From a virus, in IMG/VR virus record IMGVR_UViG_3300023202_000247, positions 124,001 through 188,000 of that record: a stretch of 64,000 nucleotides of DNA. One strand, 5' to 3'. Made by a program: the position numbers and the translations under genes. Position 1 is the stretch's first letter; each line of letters starts with the position of its first letter. Below are positions 7,001 through 14,525 of this stretch, piece after piece. Under the pieces are notes generated by a model. That model made no database searches. It was not told the DNA's origin and saw only the letters and a list, made by a program, of their open reading frames with translations.

Positions 7001-7418
7001 GGTTTCTATCGGTAATCATGAATTTAAAACTATTGTTGCTATTACTGATGAAGAGCAGCAGCGTGGGTTGATGTTTGTAGAGTGGCCGCCACCCGTTATG
7101 AGTTTTCCAGTCGTTACGGCACAGGTTCGTCAGTTCTGGATGAAAAATACTCAAGTACCTCTTGACATCGTATTCTGCCGTGATAATGTTGTGGTTGCTA
7201 TTTGTGAAGGTGAACCTCACAGTACGAAGATGGTTGGTCCTCGATGTCCAACCGACCTTGTGGTTGAATTACCACATGGCACGGCTGATGCTTGCGGGAT
7301 TCAGCCGGGAGATCCAGTGAGGCTGAAATTGTCTCAGGAGACTCTAACGCGCCGCGCCAAACACCTGATGACCGGCATATTCGGCTCAAAAGGTAAAAAT
7401 CTTGCACGGTCAATCTGA
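6993..7418 (+). CDS. DUF192 family protein
   Basis: About 141 residues from ATG 6993 (AAAAGG six bases upstream; two further ATGs lie directly before). It shows DUF192 hallmarks: EQQRGLMF near residue 20, FWMKNTQVPLDIVFC around 48-62, VVELPHGTADACGIQPGD around 88-105. DUF192 proteins are small beta-barrels of unknown biochemical role, often secreted in bacteria and recurrent in large phages. No signal peptide is present here. A basic tail of about 25 residues extends the domain. Confidence 0.8.
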   Translation: MDKVSIGNHEFKTIVAITDEEQQRGLMFVEWPPPVMSFPVVTAQVRQFWMKNTQVPLDIVFCRDNVVVAICEGEPHSTKMVGPRCPTDLVVELPHGTADACGIQPGDPVRLKLSQETLTRRAKHLMTGIFGSKGKNLARSI

Positions 7419-7422
7419 CCGT
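7404..7422. repeat. Small hairpin at the end of the DUF192 gene
   Basis: CACGGTCA (7404-7411) pairs with TGACCGTG (7415-7422) around a 3-base loop, straddling the TGA stop. There is no T-run after it, so it is probably an attenuating or stabilising mRNA hairpin rather than a full terminator. Confidence 0.45.
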
Positions 7423-7500
7423 GTTATGGTGTAGCTGTAATTGAGCAGCGGCCAACTATAAGGGGTTGACTTTATCGTCAGTCTGGTTAAGTTGTATTTC

Positions 7501-8523
7501 ATGAGCATAGAGAAGTTGAATCAGGTTCTAGATGCCTTTGGTGTTGATGCTACGTGTGTCAATCATCAAATTCATCGTCATATCGCAACCTATGATATAG
7601 AGCTTGCGCCAGGTACTCGTGTCGCCTCGTTGGAAAAGTATGGTCGTGAGATTGCCTTGGCCATCAAATCAAAGACGACTCCAATTTTCAAGGTGGTTAC
7701 CGAGCTTGGAATCGTCAGGATGCAGGTTGCGATGAATGTCTCTGAGACATTGCTTCTCGAAGACATCCTAAATGGCAATGCACCGGTTGATATACAGCTT
7801 CCCATCTTGCTCGGTGAAGATGACACGGGCAACAAGCTCTGGACTGATTTTGCAAAGCACCCACACACATTGGTTGCGGGAGGCACCGGGAGTGGCAAGT
7901 CAACGCTGCTACACGCTCTCATTGCCAATGCTTATTGGCTCACAGCAACTGGTCAGCGCAACGTAAGGGTTTTTCTAGGAGACCCGAAGCGTGTCGAGTT
8001 TTCTGTTTACGATGGTGCTCCAAAGATGAATGGTATCATTCGTACAATCAAGTATGATTACGAATCGATTCTTTCAATGTTTAATATGCTCCATACTATC
8101 ATGGAACATCGATATGCGATGCTTGCCGATCATCACGTTCAAGATATTTCTAAATTGGATGTTCCAATCTATCTCGTTATCATCGATGAGGTTGCAGACT
8201 TGATGATGCAAGATAAAGGTAAGCAGTTTGAAAAGCTTGTTACGAAACTTGCTCAAAAAAGTCGAGCGGCCGGAATCCATTTGGTAATGGCAACACAGCG
8301 TCCCAGTACGGACGTAATTACGGGCCTCATCAAAGCAAACTTTCCTGCGAGAATCGCTTGTAGAGTTGCTAGTCGCACAGACTCCCAGGTTATTCTGGAC
8401 TCTCCCGGTGCTGAAAATCTACTGGGTAAAGGTGATGCTTTGTTGCAAAACCATGAGACAGATAAGCTGCGATTTCAAGCAGCCTTCTTTAGCCCAGAAG
8501 GTTTTAGACAAAAAGCCGCATGA
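7501..8523 (+). CDS. FtsK/SpoIIIE-like DNA translocase motor
   Basis: 340 residues from ATG 7501 (TTG 7492 would add three). The N-terminal 100 residues resemble the alpha/beta part that precedes the FtsK motor. The motor has Walker A AGGTGSGKST (126-135), Walker B YLVIIDEVADLM, and the FtsK signature ATQRPSTDVITGLIKANFPA followed by SRTDSQVILDSPGAENLLGKGD. The N-terminal membrane domain and C-terminal gamma (KOPS-reading) domain of FtsK are absent. FtsK motors are hexameric dsDNA pumps; in a phage this could serve DNA segregation, ejection, or concatemer handling. The gene ends inside a long inverted repeat. Confidence 0.87.
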   Translation: MSIEKLNQVLDAFGVDATCVNHQIHRHIATYDIELAPGTRVASLEKYGREIALAIKSKTTPIFKVVTELGIVRMQVAMNVSETLLLEDILNGNAPVDIQLPILLGEDDTGNKLWTDFAKHPHTLVAGGTGSGKSTLLHALIANAYWLTATGQRNVRVFLGDPKRVEFSVYDGAPKMNGIIRTIKYDYESILSMFNMLHTIMEHRYAMLADHHVQDISKLDVPIYLVIIDEVADLMMQDKGKQFEKLVTKLAQKSRAAGIHLVMATQRPSTDVITGLIKANFPARIACRVASRTDSQVILDSPGAENLLGKGDALLQNHETDKLRFQAAFFSPEGFRQKAA

Positions 8524-8554
8524 ATGATGGGCGCTAAGCGCCCATCATTCATGC
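8518..8554. repeat. Near-perfect 37-bp palindrome over the FtsK-like stop codon
   Basis: Arms 8518-8535 and 8537-8554 are perfectly complementary (18 bp) around one central base. In RNA this makes a long hairpin containing the TGA stop of the translocase gene. There is no T-run after it. It may act as a terminator or RNA-processing signal, or as a DNA site; a cruciform is also possible. Confidence 0.7.
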
Positions 8555-8578
8555 CTGACCTAATTGTTACTAGAATAT

Positions 8579-10039
8579 ATGAATATAATAGAAAGAATAA
8601 ACTCAGAGCCGACAGAATTTTTAGATGAAGATGTTGTAGATGATACTGTGGATGAAATAGTAAACCACTATGATTCTACCTTGAGCAAAATGGCAACGTA
8701 CGCTTACTCTCCGAGGGAGATAGAGGCTAGCGTTGCACGCAATGCATTTAGAGAGATAGCTAGAGAGGAGCTGACAAAAGGCTTCAGGCGCTTCATGCTT
8801 AAGGCAGAGTATTGGAGGGACAAACGTGATATTGACCCCTACCTTCGCGTTTGTATAAGAAGCTTAGCGAACCGTCTCAAGAATGATAAAGAGTGCGCTG
8901 CGCGCTCCATTGTTCCGGTATGTCCGGCTTGCAGAATCTATGGCGAGCGTATCTTTCTCACCACTGATGGTAAAAATCTTCGCTGTACCAATTGTGAACA
9001 CAGACTAAATGAGATTGAAACATTAAATAATCTCGATACGCATCAAATACGCGCAATAGAAACAGAAAAATATTTGAGAAAAATCTTTGAAGTTCATAGC
9101 AAGTCTGGGCACAGATGTCCAGATTGTTCTCGATTCATTCCAGACAGTTACACGCGCCAATTTGGTGTGCGTTGTATATACGATGACTGCGCATGGTTTG
9201 GGTCTAAAGATGACATGGAGAGTATGAATCATCCGGTTGGTTTTTCAACAAGATACTTAATATCTTTAGATAAAGGGCCGACAGATGATTCGACAATTAC
9301 CATGTCGAATTTGATTGGCGATGACAAGCCATCAGCTTTTGACGAGCTTCGCTTTAAAGAAAAAATTCGCAATGACTACGCGCTCGTTGAAAGTGTAATA
9401 TCTGAACAAATTGAATCTATAAATAGAAATGGGGATCAAAAGAAAAACAAGTTAAAGTTATTTATGTATAAAGCATTTCAAAACATGTTGAATAAGTATC
9501 CTGACGATATGCTTTTGTATCTTGTGCATCGACGCCACAATAAAAGCTCAGATCCTATTCAGACGAGGTTGTTTCAAGAATTTGTCAAGTCATTGGAAAA
9601 TGCAATTCCTTTTACGCTAACTCGTAGCGGAGTTGATCGCGAAATTGAAACGTTGCTTGATCCAACTTTAAAGATATTTTTGGGTTGTAGTGAGTTTATA
9701 GCAACTGTTCAAGATGATGGTACGATACCAAACAATACTAAAGAAATTTACATAGGCGGTCGTAAGTCAACAAACTTTGGTCCTTGTTTCATAGGTTACT
9801 TGGTAGATGTAATCGATATAGATACGAATGAATCTTACTTATCAAAGGTTGAGTCTCATACATTTATTCAAGTAAATCTGCCAGAGGAACTGGCTGGTCG
9901 CAAAGTAAAGGTGATTCATTTCAGGATCCCGTCCCATTATGAGATGGGAGGATTAGTATATTTACAAAGAATACGTAAAAAGATAGTTGATAGCATCTTC
10001 TTTAGAAAAAATGGAAGAAGAAGAAAGGCTGGAGAATGA
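8579..10039 (+). CDS. Large zinc-ribbon protein, possibly sigma-like N-terminus
   Basis: 486 residues from ATG 8579 (TTG 8564 would add five). Residues about 45-105 are a helical, basic segment ending DIDPYLRVCIRSLANRLKND, which loosely resembles region 2 of sigma factors. Two or three zinc modules follow: CPACRIYGER...CTNC (about 115-140), then CPDCSRFIP...CIYDDC (about 180-205). The C-terminal 250 residues are unrecognised. A transcription-related DNA- or RNA-binding protein is the best guess, but sigma homology is only suggested by pattern. It is followed with a 4-base overlap by the next gene. Confidence 0.55.
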   Translation: MNIIERINSEPTEFLDEDVVDDTVDEIVNHYDSTLSKMATYAYSPREIEASVARNAFREIAREELTKGFRRFMLKAEYWRDKRDIDPYLRVCIRSLANRLKNDKECAARSIVPVCPACRIYGERIFLTTDGKNLRCTNCEHRLNEIETLNNLDTHQIRAIETEKYLRKIFEVHSKSGHRCPDCSRFIPDSYTRQFGVRCIYDDCAWFGSKDDMESMNHPVGFSTRYLISLDKGPTDDSTITMSNLIGDDKPSAFDELRFKEKIRNDYALVESVISEQIESINRNGDQKKNKLKLFMYKAFQNMLNKYPDDMLLYLVHRRHNKSSDPIQTRLFQEFVKSLENAIPFTLTRSGVDREIETLLDPTLKIFLGCSEFIATVQDDGTIPNNTKEIYIGGRKSTNFGPCFIGYLVDVIDIDTNESYLSKVESHTFIQVNLPEELAGRKVKVIHFRIPSHYEMGGLVYLQRIRKKIVDSIFFRKNGRRRKAGE

Positions 10040-10413
10040 ATAACAGAATAAAAAGAATAAGAGAGTCTGCTAAATTTTTACTTGATACTGGTCTTTTATT
10101 CGAGATAAATCGTCAGATATTGAACCCGTTGGGTCTTGCCTTGGAAGTTGATGTCATTACTGATAAAACAGGAGCTGTTGAAACTGTGTTTGGTAAGGTG
10201 TGGGACTACCGTGATGACCCCGAGGGTATTTTGATGCCAGATGAAAACTATCAAACTGGTTTACAAAAGTTTACAACATTTATGTCTGATGAAGGAAATG
10301 CAATTTTAGAAAGGCGCAAAGCAAACCTTGGATTCATCACTCAGCCGCCTCCAGATGAAAAAGACGATAATGAGGAGATAGAGGAGTCAGATGAAAAAGA
10401 TTCTAATTTATGA
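10036..10413 (+). CDS. Unknown phage protein
   Basis: 125 residues beginning at an ATGA overlap with the preceding gene. The central segment (LNPLGLALEVDV ... GKVWDYRDDPEGILMP ... GLQKFTTFM) looks like a compact alpha/beta domain, and the last 25 residues are strongly acidic and disordered. I do not recognise a family with confidence. Confidence 0.58.
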   Translation: MNNRIKRIRESAKFLLDTGLLFEINRQILNPLGLALEVDVITDKTGAVETVFGKVWDYRDDPEGILMPDENYQTGLQKFTTFMSDEGNAILERRKANLGFITQPPPDEKDDNEEIEESDEKDSNL

Positions 10414-10681
10414 ATCTCATGTGCTCCAGCAAAACAAAGTTAAGACGTTGAATGTTACTTGCATTTTGGAGCCAAGCGTACTAGATCGTATTTGCGCGCT
10501 TTTCCGCAGCGAGCCTCAACCCTCGATACGGGAAGAGGACCAAATGTATATATACGACCAACAATGGTTTGGTCCCAATAGTTCATCAACAATGTGTGAT
10601 GAAGATACATCAGCTATTTTAAATCAGTTTTTGGCTAAAAGCTCGACAGAAACCGGTACTAAGCTCATAGGTATATTATGA
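10391..10681 (+). CDS. Unknown small protein
   Basis: 96 residues, starting 23 bases inside the preceding gene and overlapping the next by 4 bases. The ATG at 10391 has GGAG about 8 bases upstream (GATAGAGGAGTCAG). The product is polar with no clear domain, and the last third is Ser/Thr-rich. No function can be assigned. Confidence 0.5.
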   Translation: MKKILIYESHVLQQNKVKTLNVTCILEPSVLDRICALFRSEPQPSIREEDQMYIYDQQWFGPNSSSTMCDEDTSAILNQFLAKSSTETGTKLIGIL

Positions 10682-11868
10682 ACTTTGATTTAGACAAACA
10701 TACAGTATACCTTACTGTTTATGGTTCACAAGCTTATGGCTTTGCCCGACCGGATTCTGACTGGGATTATCGTGGCATTGCTATTGCTCCATTAAAAACT
10801 TACATCGGAGTTCAATCTCCGTTCGAACAGGCGGTAGATGGGCACAAGGGGAATCATGTATACAAACATTTTCCCCCTGGTATGTTCAATGATGATCCAA
10901 GAGTAACACAGGGAGCAGTTGGTCCGGATATGCAAATCATGGATATCCGGAAGTTTGTTAAACTTGCAATTGATAATAACCCAGCAGTTTTAGAAATTCT
11001 ATTTACGGATCCCAAACATCATATTCGTAAACACTCTGTAATTGAACCTCTCATTGAAAATCGTCATTTGTTCTTGGCAAAGTCTGCCAAGTATAGGTTT
11101 TCAGGGTACGCTCTTTCACAGTTAAAGAGAATTAGAAAACATAGACGTTGGATTGAAAATCCACCCGATCATCAACCAACACGTACCGAGTTTGGTTTGC
11201 CCGAACATAAACTTCTTCAAGGAGATCAAATCGGTGCAGCAGAGAACGTCATCAATAATGAAGTCAATCAATTTATGATTGATCAGACACATTTGTCTGA
11301 AGATACGAAAATCGCATTGCGTCAGGGTGTGTCACGAATGGTGCGTGCTGTTTGGCTGGCAATCAATGACGATAAAGAATTTCCAATTGGACATGATAAA
11401 AAGTTTCAAAACACTGATGAAGCTTTGTTCTTTGGTGCGGCCAAGAACCAAGGTATCAGTGAAAACTTTATGGAGATTCTAAAGAAAGAACGTGACTACA
11501 AACGTGCCAAACAGGAGTGGAATAGTTATCAACGCTGGTTAAAAGAGCGCAATCCTAAACGTGCGGAATTAGAGAAAAAATTCGGATTTGACACTAAGCA
11601 TGCTACACATTTGTTCAGGCTTTTAAGGATGTGTAGAGAAATTCTCGAGACGGGTGAAGTTATCGTAGAGCGTCCGGATGCAAAAGAATTACTCGAAATT
11701 CGTGATGGCAAAATGTCATACGATGAAATCGTAGAGTTTGCTGAGAAAGAAGATGCAGAACTTGATGAGCTGATGCGTAAAAGTTCTTTACCAAGGGTAC
11801 CACCAATCAATAAGATTGATGATATTGTTTCTTCCATAATAATGGAATTCACACTATTTGAAAGATAG
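10678..11868 (+). CDS. RlaP-type nucleotidyltransferase (DNA pol beta superfamily)
   Basis: 396 residues. VYGSQAYGFARPDSDWDYRG (14-33) has the GS(x)nDxD active-site pattern of pol-beta-type nucleotidyltransferases (Gly16-Ser17, Asp28, Asp30), in the form typical of the COG3541/RlaP family linked to RNA repair. The rest is helical, as in that family, with a conserved-looking FSGYALSQLKRIRKHRRW block and a C-terminal helical bundle. Family knowledge: RlaP genes often sit beside RNA ligases; no ligase is visible here. It is followed closely by AAA+ and phosphatase genes. Substrate unknown; RNA 3'-end or tRNA modification are possibilities. Confidence 0.83.
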   Translation: MNFDLDKHTVYLTVYGSQAYGFARPDSDWDYRGIAIAPLKTYIGVQSPFEQAVDGHKGNHVYKHFPPGMFNDDPRVTQGAVGPDMQIMDIRKFVKLAIDNNPAVLEILFTDPKHHIRKHSVIEPLIENRHLFLAKSAKYRFSGYALSQLKRIRKHRRWIENPPDHQPTRTEFGLPEHKLLQGDQIGAAENVINNEVNQFMIDQTHLSEDTKIALRQGVSRMVRAVWLAINDDKEFPIGHDKKFQNTDEALFFGAAKNQGISENFMEILKKERDYKRAKQEWNSYQRWLKERNPKRAELEKKFGFDTKHATHLFRLLRMCREILETGEVIVERPDAKELLEIRDGKMSYDEIVEFAEKEDAELDELMRKSSLPRVPPINKIDDIVSSIIMEFTLFER

Positions 11869-11870
11869 AG

Positions 11871-13166
11871 ATGAACAACAAAAAAGTAGAAAAGATGGCT
11901 GAACAAGCGGTTAAATCCATTAGTAATGATATGGGTGGTGTTTTTCGAGATGCTCTCGAAAAACTTCGCAATGCAGATTTTGATGGGGCTGCTCAAGCAA
12001 TGGCGACTAACATAAATTGGTATGGACGTATCGATGCAAAATTAAATTTGCCCAGTTCATATAACTTTGATGAATTTTTTACAAATGCTATACTATATGC
12101 TGGAGTTAATAGTAACAAAAAAGTTAAATCAATAACTTTCCTAACAGATAAGTTTGTAAAAAAGAATGAAGAGTCAGATGAAGATGCTTGTTATAGAATT
12201 TATGATGAGATACATAAATACTTAATAGCAAACAATGTAAAGCTTTTATATGAGCCCGAAGAGTCAGATTCTCAATGTGCTCATAAAACGGGAATGTACT
12301 TTGGAATAAATTCTTTTGCGGTGTTGAAAAATTGGCAAACATCAAACAATGATTTCAAAATAAGGATGTCATTAGTCTCTTTTGATGAAGAGATTTATAA
12401 AACCTTAAAAGATTTTTGTAAAGGAAGGCTTTTGGAAGAAGATAAAAAATCAAATCTGTATCTTGTTACAGAGGATGATGGAAGTCTTCAGCTTCAAACG
12501 TGTGGAAGACCTGGCGTTAAATTGGAGCGTGAAAACTACGATGAAAAGGTTTTGAAAAATTATGACCTTGTTGTAGAACAGCTGTCAAAAGAAGATCCAT
12601 TTGGCCGGCTTGCTATTTTTCGTGGAGTTCCCGGAACTGGCAAGACATACATGATTCGGTCTCTCATTAATGATGTTGTATTGGAAGATTGTAAATGGGT
12701 TTTTGTTCCGCCCGATCTATTGTCTTTTTCAACAACAAAGCTGACAAAATTGTTCATTGATCATGCAAATGAACATGAAAAGCTCATTATCATCATTGAA
12801 GATGCCGATGATTGTCTCTTAACTAGAGATGAAAAGTTTCGTAGTAGTACTACTAACATATCGAAAATACTGAACATTGCTGATGGAATGATTGGTCAAT
12901 TGCTTGATTTGAGAGTCATTGCTACTACAAATGGAAAGGATGTTGAAATTGACCCAGCTTTGAAACGCTCTGGTAGACTCATCAGTATGGTAGATGTTGA
13001 AATGATATCAGTTAAACAAGCTGCTAAGATATATAAGAGATTGACCGGAGAAGATAGAGAATTCGGTGGTAAGAATATGCAAAGCATCATTCTTGCCGAT
13101 GTTTATGCAGCAGCAGATGTACATAGGAGAAATATTGAGCAAGTGGAGGCCAGCGCCGAAAAGTAA
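11871..13166 (+). CDS. AAA+ ATPase
   Basis: 431 residues. The N-terminal 240 residues are a unique domain. The AAA+ core carries Walker A GVPGTGKT (252-259), Walker B IIIIEDADD (about 306-314), sensor-1 ATTN and a basic KRSGRL segment where the arginine finger sits. It is similar in layout to the Bcs1/proteasomal ATPase branch. It follows the RlaP-like gene by 2 bases and overlaps the phosphatase gene, so the three are likely co-expressed. Targets unknown; remodelling of a protein or RNA-protein complex is the usual activity of this class. Confidence 0.85.
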   Translation: MNNKKVEKMAEQAVKSISNDMGGVFRDALEKLRNADFDGAAQAMATNINWYGRIDAKLNLPSSYNFDEFFTNAILYAGVNSNKKVKSITFLTDKFVKKNEESDEDACYRIYDEIHKYLIANNVKLLYEPEESDSQCAHKTGMYFGINSFAVLKNWQTSNNDFKIRMSLVSFDEEIYKTLKDFCKGRLLEEDKKSNLYLVTEDDGSLQLQTCGRPGVKLERENYDEKVLKNYDLVVEQLSKEDPFGRLAIFRGVPGTGKTYMIRSLINDVVLEDCKWVFVPPDLLSFSTTKLTKLFIDHANEHEKLIIIIEDADDCLLTRDEKFRSSTTNISKILNIADGMIGQLLDLRVIATTNGKDVEIDPALKRSGRLISMVDVEMISVKQAAKIYKRLTGEDREFGGKNMQSIILADVYAAADVHRRNIEQVEASAEK

Positions 13167-13920
13167 TGTTTATGTAATTGGAGATGTGCACGGGCGTTAT
13201 GATCAGCTCGTGCGCATATTCAATCGCATTTTTCCACTTAGAAAAACAGATGGGTTTTACGATAGACTCATCATGCTTGGTGATTATGTAGATAGACACG
13301 TAGATAGCCACAAGGTTATGGACCTTTTGATAAAGGTCAAAAAGAAATACGGTGATCAGATTATATTACTTCGTGGAAATCACGAGGTAATGTTTTTACA
13401 AGGAATCATTCCTGTAAATGATTCTTCAGTTTATCGCATGTGGATGAACAATGGAGGGGATACAACACTCATTGGTTACTTGAACCGGGCAGGCTTGGAA
13501 ATGGAAAGTCCTTTTATTTTTCCAAGGTCTAGTATTCCTCGTATCGTTCCAAAGGAACATCTCAACTTTATTTGTGATGATCTGATTGACTGTTATCTTT
13601 TAGATGATTGGATATTTGCTCACGGAGGGTATGATCCGAATAAAGAGCCCGAAGAGCAAGACAATGAAGAATTACATTGGGGAAATCATATTTTCTCCCA
13701 CGCAAGAATGTATAAGAAAAACAAACGAACACCTCCTTGGGAGAAAACTATTGTTATGGGTCATTACTGGAAAGGTCCGTTTGTTAGCGAAAAGCTTCTC
13801 ATGTTGGATGTATCATCCGATAAAAACATCATGGTTGCTGAGTTACATTCTATGGAAGCGTTTCTTTCAAAGCCAAATAAATCTAGAATGTTCAAGGTTG
13901 ATCTTAATAAAGTTCCATGA
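13135..13920 (+). CDS. PPP-family metallophosphatase (lambda phosphatase/ApaH-like)
   Basis: 261 residues from TTG 13135, chosen because AGGAG lies 5 bases upstream; ATG 13117 (267 residues) is the alternative but has no site. PPP motifs are clear: GDVHGRYDQL (16-25), GDYVDR (49-54) and RGNHE (80-84), with a later FAHGG that supplies a metal-binding His. PPP enzymes use two metals to hydrolyse phosphoesters, as in lambda phosphatase (phospho-Ser/Thr) and ApaH (Ap4A, RNA caps). The first 32 bases lie inside the AAA+ gene. It could act on proteins, dinucleotides or RNA ends. Confidence 0.85.
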   Translation: MSKWRPAPKSNVYVIGDVHGRYDQLVRIFNRIFPLRKTDGFYDRLIMLGDYVDRHVDSHKVMDLLIKVKKKYGDQIILLRGNHEVMFLQGIIPVNDSSVYRMWMNNGGDTTLIGYLNRAGLEMESPFIFPRSSIPRIVPKEHLNFICDDLIDCYLLDDWIFAHGGYDPNKEPEEQDNEELHWGNHIFSHARMYKKNKRTPPWEKTIVMGHYWKGPFVSEKLLMLDVSSDKNIMVAELHSMEAFLSKPNKSRMFKVDLNKVP

Positions 13921-14320
13921 TGTTCTGACGCATTTGATGTGTTATTGTTGGAAATGTATCAGCTAGTTCTTCATACAATGGCCATTTACGATACAACATA
14001 ATATGGCATTTGTAATATGAAGACTGTGCGATAGCATCATAATATTCATTGCACGCTCCGGATAAATGCTCCGGATATAAAACCTTGGCGAATAATAACC
14101 AATCGCCAAGGTTTTTGTATCTTTCAAAATCGTAATCTTCTTTAGCCTGAGCAAAAATTAAAGTGACGCTTTCGCCAAGATAATTATCTTTAGCAAATAG
14201 ATTATCATAAAAAATACTTTTTATATATGCAATTGTTTCTTGTTTGGAAACATTTATGTCATCTACAATTTCATCTATGCATAGTTCAAACTCATTGAAA
14301 TTTGATATAAGCATACACAT
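13904..14320 (-). CDS. Unknown protein, only convincing minus-strand gene
   Basis: 138 residues read leftward from ATG 14320 (14314 is an alternative). It fills the only plus-strand coding gap of this size, and its composition is natural: balanced charge, aromatic-rich segments such as LGDWLLFAKVLYPEHLSGA and SSYYKCHIMLYRKWPLYEEL. This separates it from the shadow frames elsewhere. It overlaps the phosphatase gene tail-to-tail by 17 bases and faces away from the next gene with no gap. No family was recognised and no good ribosome binding site is visible. Opposite orientation suggests separate control. Confidence 0.65.
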   Translation of the reverse strand: MCMLISNFNEFELCIDEIVDDINVSKQETIAYIKSIFYDNLFAKDNYLGESVTLIFAQAKEDYDFERYKNLGDWLLFAKVLYPEHLSGACNEYYDAIAQSSYYKCHIMLYRKWPLYEELADTFPTITHQMRQNIMELY

Positions 14321-14347
14321 ATGCGGATAAATTCACATATGTGCATG
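14312..14347. promoter_or_regulatory. Inverted repeat between divergent genes
   Basis: CATACACATATG (14312-14323) and CATATGTGCATG (14336-14347) are inverted copies with one mismatch, spaced by 12 bases. Each contains CACATATG. The dyad covers the start codons of both divergent genes (14320 leftward and 14321 rightward), which fits an operator controlling both. Confidence 0.5.
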
Positions 14348-14512
14348 AAACCGTTGGAAAAGTTAGCATTACAACTCCTCAATGAAGTTGCAGATGATTG
14401 TGAAAACAAATTGTTCGAATCAACTAAAAATAGTAAACTTTTAGATGAGACGAGTAAAAAAGTGTCGACCATTATAGTAAACATAGTCGAGGAGCAGCAG
14501 AGTCATATCTAA
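14321..14512 (+). CDS. Unknown small helical protein
   Basis: 63 residues from ATG 14321; ATG 14339 and ATG 14345 are alternative starts. It is predicted to be almost entirely helical (LEKLALQLLNEVADDCENKL ... VSTIIVNIVEE). No ribosome binding site is obvious, and the start lies in the inverted repeat. It precedes topoisomerase I by a few bases. No function can be assigned. Confidence 0.5.
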   Translation: MRINSHMCMKPLEKLALQLLNEVADDCENKLFESTKNSKLLDETSKKVSTIIVNIVEEQQSHI

Positions 14513-14525
14513 TGATGTGAGGTCT

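Noticed and set aside
7418-7500. Possible tRNA or small RNA in the gap before the FtsK-like gene
   Set aside because: No cloverleaf with acceptor and T-arm can be drawn; only the 8-bp hairpin at 7404-7422 is seen.
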